Translations under genes and position numbers: made by a program
The notes under the pieces: model-generated
Database searches by the model: none
What the model was told of the DNA's origin: nothing
Seen by the model: the letters and a program-made list of their open reading frames with translations, nothing else
Shown: piece after piece, positions 1-7,336 of the stretch
Position numbering within the stretch: the stretch's first letter is position 1
Layout of the letters: each line of letters begins with the position of its first letter
DNA from: Solirubrobacterales bacterium
GTDB lineage: Bacteria > Actinomycetota > Thermoleophilia > Solirubrobacterales > Solirubrobacteraceae
Assembly (NCBI GenBank): GCA_027449125.1
Contig: DAIDME010000014.1
Span: 1-64,000, forward strand
Direction of reading: 5' to 3'
DNA: 64,000 bases

Positions 1-659
1 CCAAGGCGGCTGATGCGGCAGATCCCATCCACAACGGCTAAGACGCCGAGGGCGACCAGGTCGTTCAGCTGGCTGACGGTCTCGGGCAGCAGCTCGTCGG
101 CTGGCTCGCGCTGCTGGCGTGCCCGGAGCATGCGCTCGAGGGCGGCCACGATCTCAGGCGTTCCTGGTGCTTGATCCTGGCTCGTGGAGCCCATTACGAC
201 TGCCGACGCGCGGACGTAGTTGTGCCGAGGCCGCAGCGACGCACTTTCCGGTAGTGCGTACTGGACCGCCATTGCCTCCTCCGGAAACCGCACTCGGAGG
301 ATCTGCCCGCATTGCAGCTGGTCTCCCCTCATGAGCCTGAGCAACGGGAACTCGAGGCCAGTCAGGGCCTCGGCGAGCACGAAAGGCGGCAGTCGGCGGA
401 CGCGCCTGTGCAAGTCGTCGATCAGGTAGTCGCGGATCGTGTCGGGCGTCTTGTTGCGGTAGGCGGTATGCAGGCCGTGCGCGAAGCGCCGGTAGACGAT
501 GTCGGCGAGGATCGTGAGCGCGACGTCGGAGTCGACCGCTGGCGGCACCTGTGAGCAGAGTGAGTCCAGGTGAAAGGCGCGGATCTGCTCGGCCAGCTGG
601 TTCTCGATTCCCCAGCGTCTCGGGCCATTGGCAGTGGGATTCTCAGCAACTGTCAGTGA
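1..659 (-). pseudogene. Transposase relic (DDE type), 5'-truncated, running off the left edge
   Basis: This frame is open from a TAA just above position 659 down to the window edge, so the ORF track missed it. My translation gives about 219 codons containing RRWGIENQLAEQIRAFHLD, then SDVALTILADIVYRRFA. This resembles the C-terminal part of actinobacterial IS4-like DDE transposases, where a final R...E region follows the catalytic core. No start codon or N-terminal catalytic domain exists upstream: the frame closes at 660-662 and toxin genes follow. It is therefore probably a dead fragment. No terminal inverted repeat or target duplication was recognised. The family call rests on recalled sequence style, and the left end is outside the window. 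Confidence 0.5.
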
Positions 660-708
660 TTAGCTCCAGGGATCGGACAGTCGCACCGCCGACGACCTCC
701 CACACCCG

Positions 709-1110
709 CTACACCGATGGTGCAAACAGTTCGACCGGGCACCGTGGGCCGGTTGCTCGCTTGAGTCGTCCGTCCGTTGTGAGGAGCGTCGCGTCAAGTG
801 CCTCACTCAGCGCCACGTACATCGCGTCCCAGCCGCGCACGTTGTCCCTCATCTCCCACGCTCTAGCCAGAAGCATCCGATGCGCGAACCGCTCGCCGGG
901 CCACTCTGAGAGATCCTCGACTGCCTGTGTGGCGGCAGTTCGATCCAGACGGCCGGCGCGGCGCTGATCCCGAATCAGGCTGAAGACTTCCACATCGATC
1001 ACGTGCGGCGCGGCCCAATCCTGATCGGCCGCCAGGCGGCGGCGTATGGGCTCGGCCTCGGCGGTCCCGGCGAGTATCTCGAACAGGCAGCTGGCGTCAA
1101 CTACGAGCAT
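709..1110 (-). CDS. PIN-domain toxin (VapC/FitB-like ribonuclease)
   Basis: This 133-residue protein is the normal size for a PIN-domain endoribonuclease toxin. The N-terminal MLVVDASCLFEIL carries the first PIN aspartate. HVIDVEVFS carries the central acidic residue, and RGWDAMYVALSEAL followed by TTDGRL supplies the distal acidic residues. All four metal-ligand positions appear intact, so the toxin could be active. Such toxins cleave RNA and are held inactive by a co-translated antitoxin. It overlaps the end of the upstream RHH antitoxin gene by 14 nt, the usual antitoxin-first arrangement. The RHH partner makes FitB or an RHH-type VapC the best description; the RNA target cannot be read from sequence. 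Confidence 0.85.
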   Translation of the reverse strand: MLVVDASCLFEILAGTAEAEPIRRRLAADQDWAAPHVIDVEVFSLIRDQRRAGRLDRTAATQAVEDLSEWPGERFAHRMLLARAWEMRDNVRGWDAMYVALSEALDATLLTTDGRLKRATGPRCPVELFAPSV

Positions 1111-1348
1111 CGGGCCACGGGCCGCGGTGCTCGTCCAGCGCGGCGATCACTTCATGCCTGCTGACGTCCGTGCTTCCCGTCCGCCGGCGCGTCCGCTCGA
1201 GCCACTCCTTCGCCGAAGGCCGCGCCGCCATCCGCGTCGCCTCCGCACGCAGTAACTCGGGCACGCTGATCCCAGCCTCGCTCGCTCGAGCAGCGAGCAC
1301 GTTGTAAACCTCGTCGTCGACGTCGCGGATCTGGATCGTCTTAGGCAT
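1097..1348 (-). CDS. Ribbon-helix-helix antitoxin of the first PIN toxin
   Basis: This roughly 83-residue protein begins PKTIQIRDVDDEVYNVLAARA, a classic ribbon-helix-helix strand plus helix as in FitA and VapB. ISVPELLRAEATRMA follows as the second helix, and the C-terminal tail would wrap the toxin. The track starts at a GTG at 1351. I prefer the ATG one codon later because a GAGG lies just upstream in either case; the transcript may also be nearly leaderless. The palindromic cluster at 1363-1396 sits immediately upstream and is the expected autorepression site. The gene overlaps its toxin by 14 nt, implying translational coupling. Confidence 0.8.
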   Translation of the reverse strand: MPKTIQIRDVDDEVYNVLAARASEAGISVPELLRAEATRMAARPSAKEWLERTRRRTGSTDVSRHEVIAALDEHRGPWPDARS

Positions 1349-1362
1349 CACCTCAGTCTAAC

Positions 1363-1396
1363 ATGCGCGTGCGCATGACGTCATGCGTGGGCGCAT
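1363..1396. promoter_or_regulatory. Palindromic operator upstream of the RHH antitoxin
   Basis: The sequence holds ATGCGC-GT-GCGCAT (1363-1376), overlapping a perfect 16-nt palindrome CGCATGACGTCATGCG (1372-1387), with a third GCGCAT at 1391-1396. It starts about 15 nt upstream of the antitoxin start codon. RHH antitoxins and toxin-antitoxin complexes bind such closely spaced inverted repeats to repress their own operon. The sequence is directly visible; the operator role is inferred from position and family. Confidence 0.6.
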
Positions 1397-1541
1397 TCCT
1401 GTCCCATAGTCTCGAGACTGGCGGATGCGAACGTGCGTTTGCTGACAACAGACCACGGTCATCTGAGTGGCCTCCTGCAGCTTGCCTGTCGCTGGTCCCG
1501 CAAATGTCACCGCGAAGGTCGCGGCGTGCCAGCGGTTCCGA

Positions 1542-1898
1542 TCAGGCGATGTCAGCGGCTGTGTGCGTGAGTAGCGCGATCTGCTTGGAGATGGCGCGCC
1601 GCGCCTCGGTGCCGGCTGTCCCGATCTTGGTTGTCAGCCGGTCATGACTCACGGTCCGCACCTGGTAGGCCTCAGCGTAGCTCACCCTGAGCATGCCCTT
1701 GACCTCGAGTTCGATCGGGACGCCCGCTGGCCGCTTTGTGGTCGTGAGCGGTACGACGATCGAGCGACGCGCACGCTGAGCGTTCATCTCGTCAATGCTG
1801 ACGACCAAGACCGGGCGCGTCTTTGCGATCTCACTCCCGACGACGGGATCAAGAGCGCACCACCAGACCTCGCCCTGCCGCGGCGCTACTGCCGCCAC
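1542..1898 (-). CDS. MazF/PemK-family mRNA interferase toxin
   Basis: This 118-residue protein has the PemK/MazF beta-barrel signature near the start: RQGEVWWCALDPVVGSE, then KTRPVLVVS (the conserved Arg), then SIVVPLTTTKRP (the Ser/Thr catalytic region). Family members cleave mRNA or tRNA at short sequence motifs and are neutralised by a small DNA-binding antitoxin. Length and motif order are full, so it looks intact. It overlaps the preceding antitoxin gene by 13 nt on the same strand. The cleavage specificity is not predictable from what is seen. Confidence 0.85.
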   Translation of the reverse strand: MAAVAPRQGEVWWCALDPVVGSEIAKTRPVLVVSIDEMNAQRARRSIVVPLTTTKRPAGVPIELEVKGMLRVSYAEAYQVRTVSHDRLTTKIGTAGTEARRAISKQIALLTHTAADIA

Positions 1899-2137
1899 GT
1901 CGCGAAGTCGTCGCTGGGATCAAGCCCATCCATCAGGGTGCCGTCGATTTCAGCAGACTCCTCGACGATCGTAGGATCGTTCAGCGAGTCGACGATTCGG
2001 CCTAGGAGTTCGTCTTCGTCAAGGCGCGCGACCAGCTGATCGACGTAGTCGATCGTGGTGGTCGACGCCGCCCGTGCCAGCTCGTTAAGCCTGTCCCTTG
2101 CGTGCTCGCTGACCCTGATGGTCGTAGCTGTTGCCAT
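1886..2137 (-). CDS. Antitoxin of the MazF/PemK toxin
   Basis: This is a small acidic protein of about 83 residues, starting MATATTIRVSEHARDRLNELA. That pattern of a strand followed by a helix suits RHH-type antitoxins. The C-terminal half, DDELLGRIVDSLNDPTIVEES, is acidic, as expected for a toxin-binding tail. The track begins three codons earlier at a TTG; I chose the ATG. It overlaps the toxin gene by 13 nt. The gene order antitoxin then toxin, plus size, support the pairing; no antitoxin subfamily is assigned. Confidence 0.7.
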   Translation of the reverse strand: MATATTIRVSEHARDRLNELARAASTTTIDYVDQLVARLDEDELLGRIVDSLNDPTIVEESAEIDGTLMDGLDPSDDFATWRQ

Positions 2138-2317
2138 AGACGTCAATGTAGACGACGCAATGGATGTTCAGCGCGGCCGGGCTCGCGGCGAACATCGGTT
2201 CGCTGGCCAGAGCCCGCCGGCATTCGAACGCCATTCGAGACTCGGGGCCCGGGCGGTGATGACCGCCCGGATGCCGTCGCGCTGGCCTCGCGTGACAGCG
2301 GCCGGCTGCGCTGATCG

Positions 2318-2743
2318 TCAGCTCACGCTTGGTGGCGCGACGGGCCTCACTTCCAGGCCGGGAACCTCCGCGAACTCGCGCGCATTGCTCGTGTACAGCG
2401 GCAGGTTGTACGCAAGCGCCGAAGCTGCGATCAAAGCCTCATAGGACCGTGCGGCGCTCTCGCGCCCGCTCTGCGCGAGCGCTGCGCGCACCAGTCCAAA
2501 CTGGCGGGCGCACTCGCTCGTAAACGGCAGCGCGTCGAAGTCGAGCTCGGCGCGCTGCAGGTGCCGCTTGCGCTTTGCCTGCTCGACAAGGTCGTCGGTG
2601 GCGAGCGGGCCGGCCGTGAGCTCGGCGAGAGTGATTGCGGTAATGAGCGGCTCTTCCGGGAGATCCTCAGGCTGGAGATCCTCGACGTAGATCACGGCAT
2701 TCGTGTCAAGGAGCTCGACCTGCGGGCGTTCAGTCGGTGCCAT
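2318..2743 (-). CDS. PIN-domain toxin (VapC-like), second copy
   Basis: This 141-residue PIN protein carries QVELLDTNAVIYV (first Asp), ITLAELTAGPLA (Glu), SYEALIAASALA (third acidic position, here Glu rather than the common Asp) and LYTSNAREFAE (distal motif). Length and spacing fit active VapC ribonucleases. It is not closely related to the PIN toxin at 709-1110, so this is not a local duplication. No intact antitoxin precedes it. The frame overlapping its 5' end looks like the tail of a Phd/YefM-type antitoxin (see 2692-2853). It may be an orphan or a decaying toxin-antitoxin pair. Confidence 0.8.
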   Translation of the reverse strand: MAPTERPQVELLDTNAVIYVEDLQPEDLPEEPLITAITLAELTAGPLATDDLVEQAKRKRHLQRAELDFDALPFTSECARQFGLVRAALAQSGRESAARSYEALIAASALAYNLPLYTSNAREFAEVPGLEVRPVAPPSVS

Positions 2744-2853
2744 CGGAGTAACCCGTCGAGCCTCTCGACGATCTCGGCCTTCATCCGGTCAGGGTCAACC
2801 CGTCCGATATGCACGAGTGTCTCACGAACGTAGCCGCGCGGTGTCTTGGGCCG
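2692..2853 (-). pseudogene. Possible decayed Phd/YefM-type antitoxin tail
   Basis: The last 53 residues of the 280-codon minus-strand ORF read RPKTPRGYVRETLVHIGRVD and then PDRMKAEIVERLDG. That resembles the C-terminal half of Phd-type antitoxins (a PR..V..EL linker followed by VD..R....D). It overlaps the start of the second PIN toxin gene by 52 nt. The residues further upstream in this frame do not look like a Phd DNA-binding half, while a neighbouring frame has ELTVTCPSRVVQ, which weakly recalls the Phd ELTVTRHGRVV stretch. I read it as an antitoxin broken by a frameshift. This is speculative. Confidence 0.3.
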
Positions 2854-3635
2854 AGGATCTGACGCCCGGAACGGCCAGGCCGAACGTCCGGTCGCTGGCC
2901 ACAAGGCGCTGTCATTTGAACGACACGTGACGGACACGTGACGGTCAGCTCTGGCTGCTGGCATATGGCGCGAGCTCGTGGCGCTGCGTGCGGGTAGACC
3001 GAGCTGGGAGCGCGGTTGCCAGACGCTGAGCCGCCGAGCCAAGAGGTGAGCCGAACCAACCCGAGCGCCGGAGCCCGGACGAGGTCCATCCCGACCTGTG
3101 TCGCGCGCGGCGGCAGATGGGAGACGAGGACACCGGCCCGGTGTCCGGACAGGAACCACGGCAGATGGCCATCGCCATGACGGCGCCGACTGGACGAGAA
3201 TCGCGCGCCCTACCGCGACCGCGGTCAACGGCAGCGCCTCGGTGCTGATCGCAGACCAGAGGCCGCCGGTCGCAGAACCGTTGCGACAGAGGCAGAAGTG
3301 GGACGCTGGGCGGTCTGAGGCCACCCGCTGATGTGAGAGCGTCGCTCCGGCGCCGGGCCCGTCAGCCACACACGCTGCATACAGGGTCAGCCGGCTCGTC
3401 ATCTCCCCATACCCGCTGGACCGGTCTGTTGGCGCGCAAGGGTCGTCGTCGGCGTCCGTGTGTCCACGCCCGCCGGCCCTGGTCAACTGGCTGCGCATGC
3501 GGCGCCGGCTGCTTCGCTCTTGATGACGGCACACGATTCATCGCAACGCGCGGAGGATTAAGATCGAACGTCCAGTAAAATTGCAATAGCAGAACGCAGA
3601 CCACTCGCTCTCAGCGACGGGGCAACGCAGCGTAC
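2854..3635. other. Gene-poor spacer with no convincing coding sequence
   Basis: This stretch of about 780 nt lies between the second PIN toxin and the GntR gene. Open frames exist on both strands, but their translations are arginine/serine-rich and match no family I recognise. I regard them as artefacts of high GC. The right end is locally AT-richer (around 3555-3590, including TAAAAT at 3576-3581) and could hold the GntR promoter. The spacer probably consists of decayed accessory DNA. Confidence 0.45.
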
Positions 3636-4313
3636 GTGAGCATCTCCAACCTCAACCCACTCGAGAAGACCAGCCTGCGCGAGAAGGTGGCGAGCGCCCT
3701 GCGAGCAGCCATCATGGCCGGCGAGATGGAGCCTGGGGTCATCTATTCCGCGCCGTCGCTGGGTGAGCGCTTCGGAGTGTCCGCCACGCCCGTGCGCGAA
3801 GCGATGATCGACCTCGTGCGCGAAGGTCTGGTGGAGACGGTGGCCAACAAGGGTTTCCGGGTCACGGACATGACTCCGTCAGACTTCGACGAGATCATCG
3901 AGATTCGTCTGCTGCTCGAGCCACCGGTGCTGCGTAAGGTCACCGAGTTCATCCCCGAGCGGGACTTCGACCACCTGCAGAGCCTGGCGCAGACGATCGT
4001 GGACCGGGCGGCCGAGGGGGACCTCGTGGAGTTCATGGCCGCGGACAGCGTGTTCCATCTGGCGCTGATCGCCTACGCCAGCAACAGCAGGCTTGCGGCG
4101 CTGGTCGCCGACTTGCGTGCGCACGCTCGGCTTTACGGCCTGGACACGTTGAGGCGCAACGGGACGCTGATGGATGTCGCTCGCTCGCATCTGACCCTTG
4201 TGGACACGCTGCGGACTCGTGATGGAGCTGCCGCCGAGCGGTTGCTGACGGCTCACATTCTCGATACGCGCAGGCAGATGGCCAAGGAAGCGTTGGCGCT
4301 GGCCGGGAACTGA
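3636..4313 (+). CDS. GntR-family regulator, FadR/FCD subfamily
   Basis: This 225-residue regulator has a winged helix-turn-helix (about 15-75; SAPSLGERFGVSATPVREAM is the recognition region) and an all-helical FCD effector domain (about 85-215). The FCD metal-binding pattern is suggested by IRLLLEP, DSVFHLAL and ARSHLTLVDTL. It starts at GTG 3636 with GACGGGG about 14 nt upstream. Its end is only 7 nt from the end of the convergent hydroxyproline operon, so it is the obvious candidate regulator of that operon. FCD regulators usually sense an organic acid or amino acid and release DNA. A hydroxyproline-pathway intermediate is the natural guess for its ligand, but nothing in the sequence proves it. 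Confidence 0.85.
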   Translation: MSISNLNPLEKTSLREKVASALRAAIMAGEMEPGVIYSAPSLGERFGVSATPVREAMIDLVREGLVETVANKGFRVTDMTPSDFDEIIEIRLLLEPPVLRKVTEFIPERDFDHLQSLAQTIVDRAAEGDLVEFMAADSVFHLALIAYASNSRLAALVADLRAHARLYGLDTLRRNGTLMDVARSHLTLVDTLRTRDGAAAERLLTAHILDTRRQMAKEALALAGN

Positions 4314-4320
4314 CGGCGCC

Positions 4321-5793
4321 TCATTCGCCGGCCAGGTGCGCGAGCGGAACCGGAGCGCACGGAAACTGCTTCGCCAAGGGCCTGAGATCGTCGGCTGTCA
4401 GCGCCCTCCCCTGCCCGCCGGCCGCCAGCGAGGCGCTCGCGTAGCCGCAGACGTGACCCTGGCACCAGCCCATAGCGCAGCGTGTCAACAGCTTCAGTGT
4501 GCGGGCATCGTTGGCGCCGAGCTCGGTGATGGCGTTGCCGAGCGTGGCGTAGGCAACCTCCTCGCAGCGGCACACAAGCGTCTCCGCCGTCAGCCACTGA
4601 GGCCAACGCGCTGGAACCGGATGCGCGTCGTGCATCGCCGCGGCGAAGGCACGAAGCCGACCGATCTCACGGCGCAGTGCCCGTACACGCGCGCGTTCCA
4701 GGTGGCCAGCTTCGGCGGCCACGATGCCGGCGAGCTCACCCCCGGCCAGCGCCAGCATGGCGCCGCCGACTCCTGTTGCCTCGCCGGCTATGAAGACTCC
4801 GGGAACCGTGCTCTGTTGATCGTCGTCCACCACTGCCACCAGCGACTGGTCGGCATCGATGCGCGTCTGCGCGCCGACCGCGTTGATGAGCTCCAGTGAC
4901 GGCGTGAACCCCCATCCGAGTGCGACCAGGTCAACTTCGAGTCTCTGACGCGCCTTCTCCACGAGCCCTCCGGGACCGACCCGCGCGAGTTCCACCGCGC
5001 CGACCTGTGTGCCTGAAGCGTCGGGGTCTACGCGGGTCAAGACCGTCGCGGTTCTATAGGGGATCCGCGCGCGTGCCAGCGACCGCGCGTAGGTGGCCGC
5101 TTCGCTGACCTTGGCAGGCGTGCGCGCAACGACCGGCATGTGCCTCATCCACCGGGCCAGACCGTTTGCCTCGCACACCGCGAGCACGTCCACGCCGTGG
5201 CGCGCGAGCTGCTGGGCGACCGGCAACAAAAACGGCCCCGTCCCGGCAACGACCGCACGCCGCCCGGAGAGCGTGTGATGCCCCTTGAGCAACGCCTGGA
5301 CTCCGCCCGCGGCCATGACGCCGGGGAGATCCCAGCCGGGGATCGGAAGCTGCCGGTCGTAGGCGCCCGGGCAGAGGATGAGACGCTCGGCGCATACGGT
5401 GCGCGGCGGCGTCTCTCGGGATGGCGGGCCGCCGGGCATGAGGTGCAGAGTCCAGCTCTGTCGCCCGCCGCCGGCAGCGGGCGGCTCGACGAACCACACG
5501 TGCGTGGACGCGAGGTGAACCGCCGCACCGGTCTGGCAATGTCGCAGGATGCGCTCGCGCAGCGCCAGGAACTCACCCCAATCGCGGTAGCCGGCTAAGC
5601 GTGTGGGGTCTGTGGTCGACTCGTCCGGGTGGCGCCAGTACTGGCCTCCGAGTTGGTGGCCAGCGTCGATCAGGACTACCCGTACGCCTGCCCTCGCCGC
5701 CGCAGCCGCGGCGCCCAGGCCGGCTGGCCCGGCGCCCACCACGGCGACGTCGAACACGGTCTGCTCGGCGGCGCTGGAATGTTGCCCGCTCAT
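4321..5793 (-). CDS. D-hydroxyproline dehydrogenase, alpha-like subunit (FAD/NAD + BFD [2Fe-2S])
   Basis: This 490-residue protein has an N-terminal Rossmann motif (VVGAGPAGLGAAAAAARAG, about 18-36) and a second dinucleotide motif (VVAGTGPFLLP, mid-protein). A C-terminal BFD-like domain carries cysteines in LVCRCEEV and RCAMGWCQGHVCG, suited to a [2Fe-2S] cluster. It matches the HcnB/OoxA/LhpF type of subunit in three-part amine dehydrogenases. With the following small ferredoxin subunit and the DAO-type subunit it would oxidise cis-4-hydroxy-D-proline to pyrroline-4-hydroxy-2-carboxylate. It is the last gene of the operon and overlaps the ferredoxin gene by 4 nt. An opine or D-proline dehydrogenase is the alternative, but the neighbours favour hydroxyproline. 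Confidence 0.82.
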   Translation of the reverse strand: MSGQHSSAAEQTVFDVAVVGAGPAGLGAAAAAARAGVRVVLIDAGHQLGGQYWRHPDESTTDPTRLAGYRDWGEFLALRERILRHCQTGAAVHLASTHVWFVEPPAAGGGRQSWTLHLMPGGPPSRETPPRTVCAERLILCPGAYDRQLPIPGWDLPGVMAAGGVQALLKGHHTLSGRRAVVAGTGPFLLPVAQQLARHGVDVLAVCEANGLARWMRHMPVVARTPAKVSEAATYARSLARARIPYRTATVLTRVDPDASGTQVGAVELARVGPGGLVEKARQRLEVDLVALGWGFTPSLELINAVGAQTRIDADQSLVAVVDDDQQSTVPGVFIAGEATGVGGAMLALAGGELAGIVAAEAGHLERARVRALRREIGRLRAFAAAMHDAHPVPARWPQWLTAETLVCRCEEVAYATLGNAITELGANDARTLKLLTRCAMGWCQGHVCGYASASLAAGGQGRALTADDLRPLAKQFPCAPVPLAHLAGE

Positions 5794-6131
5794 CGGGCGA
5801 GCGCGTCGTATGCAGGCGGCGTCTTGGCCGGTGCGCTTGTCGTCAGCCTCATGCCGTCAACCACTGGCAACAGGCACGCGCGCAGGTTCGGCACGCCGTC
5901 GGCGGTGATCAGGCAGTCGTAACAGATGCCGATTCCGCAGAACAGGCCGCGCGGGCGCCCGCCCCGCCGCGTGTGGCGCCAGGACCTGACACCCGCGTCG
6001 GTCAGTGCCGCGCCCACCGACTGGCCTGGTCGAGCGGTCAGCTCGCGGCCGTCAAGCGTGAACTTCAATACGCGCGCTGCGGCCGCTGCCAGCGCGTGCT
6101 CGTCGGTTGGGCGCTCACCCGTTCCGGTCAT
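5790..6131 (-). CDS. D-hydroxyproline dehydrogenase, gamma-like subunit ([2Fe-2S] protein)
   Basis: This 113-residue protein has KFTLDGRELTARPGQSVGAAL, the beginning of a plant-type ferredoxin fold. The cluster motif follows: RGLFCGIGICYDCLI, with a fourth cysteine in NLRACLLP. This is the HcnA/OoxC/LhpE-like small subunit that passes electrons between flavin subunits. It overlaps both neighbours by 4 nt (5790-5793 and 6128-6131), so the three subunits are likely translated in fixed ratio. It begins at ATG 6131. The Cys spacing C-x4-C-x2-C...C is intact. Confidence 0.85.
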   Translation of the reverse strand: MTGTGERPTDEHALAAAAARVLKFTLDGRELTARPGQSVGAALTDAGVRSWRHTRRGGRPRGLFCGIGICYDCLITADGVPNLRACLLPVVDGMRLTTSAPAKTPPAYDALAR

Positions 6132-7336
6132 GCCGATGCCGATGCCGCGGCCGCGAAGCGCGCTGGCGAGAAGGGTTCGAGGTCGATGTCAGTGACCTCC
6201 CCCGCCAGCGCCTGACTGATCAGCTTGCCCGTTCCTACCGAGAGACCGATCCCCGCACCTTCGTGCCCGCCTGCATGCCAGAGGCCCGCGACCCGGGCAT
6301 CGGATCCGATCACGGGCAGGTGGTCGGGGGAATAGGGACGGAAGCCGGCGTAGCTGCGCAGGACGCGGGCGCCCGCGAGCCTCGGAAACAGCGCGACGGC
6401 GGCGTTCGCGATTGCGCGCAGCGCCGGTAGAGACATGGCAGCCTCGAAGCCGACGTGCTCGCGCGAGGACCCGATGAGGACGGTTCCGGATTGGGTGCCC
6501 TCGACCACGGCTGAGACCTCCAGCCCGAGGTTCTCGGATTGCGTCGAGGCCACGTATTCGCCCGCGTAGACCTTGTGATTGATGGTTGGTGGCAGCGGCT
6601 CAGTGACCAGAACGAAGCCTCGGCGCGGCATGATCGGCAGCTCGACCCCCGCCATGGCCGCGATCGCCCCCGCCCACGGTCCCCCAGCGTTGACGACGTG
6701 TCCGCAGCTGACCGTTCCCTGCGACGTGCGAACGCCCACGACGCGCCGGCCTCCGGCTTCCGGTCTGAGGTCGAAGCCGACGACGTTGGCACCGGTTGAG
6801 ACCAGGGCTCCTCGTTCACGGGCGAGCTTCAGCAGGTTGGCGGTCAAGAGCATCGGCTGGACCTGTGCATCCTGCGGGTAGTGGACCGCCGCTGCGAGCC
6901 CCGCGCGGATGTGAGGCTCGAAGTCTCCAATGGCCACGGGGTCAACATCGCGCGCGTCAACGCCCCGCTGCCGTTGTCCGGCGGCGAGCTCGAGCAGCGC
7001 CCGCCCGGCTGCCGCGCTCGCCGCGACAACCAAGCCGCCCTTGGCCTCGAACTCCCAGCGGTCGGCGTATTCGGCTAGCTCCTCACTCCACGTTGCGCGG
7101 GAATAGAGCGCCAGATCGAGCTCGTAGCCTGCCACCTTGTCAGAGACGAGCACGTTGCCCTCCCCTGCGCTGCTAGAGCCGGCGGCGACACCGCCACGCT
7201 CGAGCACGTGCACCGCGAATCCCTTGCTTGCAAGGAAATACGCGCAGGCAGCGCCGACCGCGCCGGCCCCGATGACGACGACATCAGCGCCACGCGGCGC
7301 TGCGGCGCTCCGGCCGTTCGAGCCGGGCGCCTGCAT
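6128..7336 (-). CDS. D-hydroxyproline dehydrogenase, beta-like subunit (DAO-family FAD oxidoreductase)
   Basis: This 402-residue DAO-type flavoprotein has ADVVVIGAGAVGAACAYFLA (FAD Rossmann) near the N-terminus. HVVNAGGPWAGAIA follows mid-protein, and the C-terminal flavin motif is LWHAGGHEGAGIGLSVGTGKLIS. It resembles the HcnC/OoxB/LhpB catalytic subunit that oxidises the amine carbon. The track begins 45 codons early; I start at ATG 7336 because the protein family begins there and the codon forms a TGATG junction with the upstream epimerase stop. The unusual gene order (beta, gamma, alpha) keeps all three subunits coupled. Confidence 0.85.
   Translation of the reverse strand: MQAPGSNGRSAAAPRGADVVVIGAGAVGAACAYFLASKGFAVHVLERGGVAAGSSSAGEGNVLVSDKVAGYELDLALYSRATWSEELAEYADRWEFEAKGGLVVAASAAAGRALLELAAGQRQRGVDARDVDPVAIGDFEPHIRAGLAAAVHYPQDAQVQPMLLTANLLKLARERGALVSTGANVVGFDLRPEAGGRRVVGVRTSQGTVSCGHVVNAGGPWAGAIAAMAGVELPIMPRRGFVLVTEPLPPTINHKVYAGEYVASTQSENLGLEVSAVVEGTQSGTVLIGSSREHVGFEAAMSLPALRAIANAAVALFPRLAGARVLRSYAGFRPYSPDHLPVIGSDARVAGLWHAGGHEGAGIGLSVGTGKLISQALAGEVTDIDLEPFSPARFAAAASASA

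Noticed and set aside
2692-3534. 280-codon minus-strand ORF as a full gene
   Set aside because: Apart from the last 53 codons it is low-complexity, Arg/Ser-rich and matches no family. It overlaps other open frames on both strands, as expected from GC-rich DNA.
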